This document shows, in pieces, positions 63,774-64,000 of a stretch of DNA of 64,000 bases (position 1 is its first letter; every line of letters starts with the position of its first letter). This DNA is from Bemisia tabaci. Taxonomy: Eukaryota > Arthropoda > Insecta > Hemiptera > Aleyrodidae. The notes beneath the pieces are model-generated. The model saw only the letters and a list, made by a program, of their open reading frames with translations. It ran no database searches and was not told where the DNA came from. Location of the stretch: positions 40,963,430 to 41,027,429 of the forward strand of contig NC_092800.1 in the NCBI RefSeq assembly GCF_918797505.1, given 5' to 3'. The position numbers and the translations under genes were made by a program.

Positions 63774-64000
63774 CCCAAAAGTCCCTTCCACCCCCTCTAA
63801 AATTTTACCTAATTAATATTTTGAAACGAAACTTTGGGGATGTTCATCGATCAATGTTAGCTACTTTTGGGGCCCCCCAAAATTTTCGGGCCCCCCCGTG
63901 GGGAGGGGCTGCGGACCCCAACTTTTTTTTTTCAAATGGCAACCCCTATCTTGTGATACCTCATTTGAAAGAGCATAAAAAACTAAGAATTTTGGCGCAA
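63774..64000 (+). mobile_element. Left end of an ACAGGGTGTCCCAAAAG element, runs off the window
   Basis: TACAGGGTGTCCCAAAAGTC with TTCCACCCCCT follows TTA. This terminal motif is common in arthropod Tc1/mariner-type and related short elements. The right end is outside the window, so size and class are unknown. Confidence 0.5.

Noticed and set aside
1..64000. Firm species assignment (for example whitefly)
   Set aside because: Only an impression from repeat style; the NUMT supports an invertebrate source but not a species.

Overview
This 64 kb window looks like gene-poor nuclear DNA from an invertebrate animal, most likely an arthropod. The best evidence is a fragment of mitochondrial nad5 (about 15.83-16.23 kb). 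It aligns with ND5 only if AGA is read as serine, as in the invertebrate mitochondrial code. Nothing bacterial is present: no operons, no ribosome-binding-site-led genes, no tRNA, rRNA or CRISPR. Base composition is AT-rich, with abrupt GC/CpG-rich patches and many G or C homopolymers. I had a weak impression of a sap-sucking hemipteran genome such as a whitefly, but nothing in the window proves it.

I could not recognise one host protein-coding gene. Open frames reach at most about 210 codons, and the longer ones run through repeats or low-complexity sequence. The window is instead a dense mosaic of short non-autonomous elements, named here as families A to Z and then double letters. Most are 100-820 bp, have terminal inverted repeats or fold back on themselves, and encode no transposase. 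Several share CACTG/CACGG termini followed by an A-run and are flanked by 2-bp duplications (D, I, J, K, L). Two are bounded by 8-bp target duplications and look like hAT derivatives (T at 48.9 kb; an 823-bp element at 50.1 kb). Others are long foldbacks (F, N, R, S, V, TT), tandem arrays (Q, W, Y, HH, QQ) or dispersed repeats of unknown type (P, X, Z).

Layout: 0-5 kb holds A tandem copies, B, O, TT, P, G-like and M. 5-15 kb holds an 0.67 kb TA-flanked element, D, Y, K, E, V, W, the A/N nest, D inside DD, AA and BB. 15-19 kb holds H, the nad5 pseudogene abutting E, G, and B inside C. 19-33 kb is sparser, with H, G, A, N, F and U copies. 33-40 kb holds CC, R, A, HH, P, G, the Q array and J. 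40-52 kb holds K, L, H clusters, the E/D nest, S, A, the U/I/T nest, I, the hAT element and an H cluster. 52-64 kb holds B, G, NN, DD, a CpG-rich block, an E cluster with F inside, the J/I nest, D, Y and O.

The nesting gives relative ages: U is older than I and T; J older than I; E older than D and F; D4 older than the 161-bp insert within it; A older than N; DD older than D; C probably older than B. All family assignments were made by eye from shared termini and interiors. Element ends are good to a few bases where a target duplication is stated and otherwise to roughly 10-20 bases.
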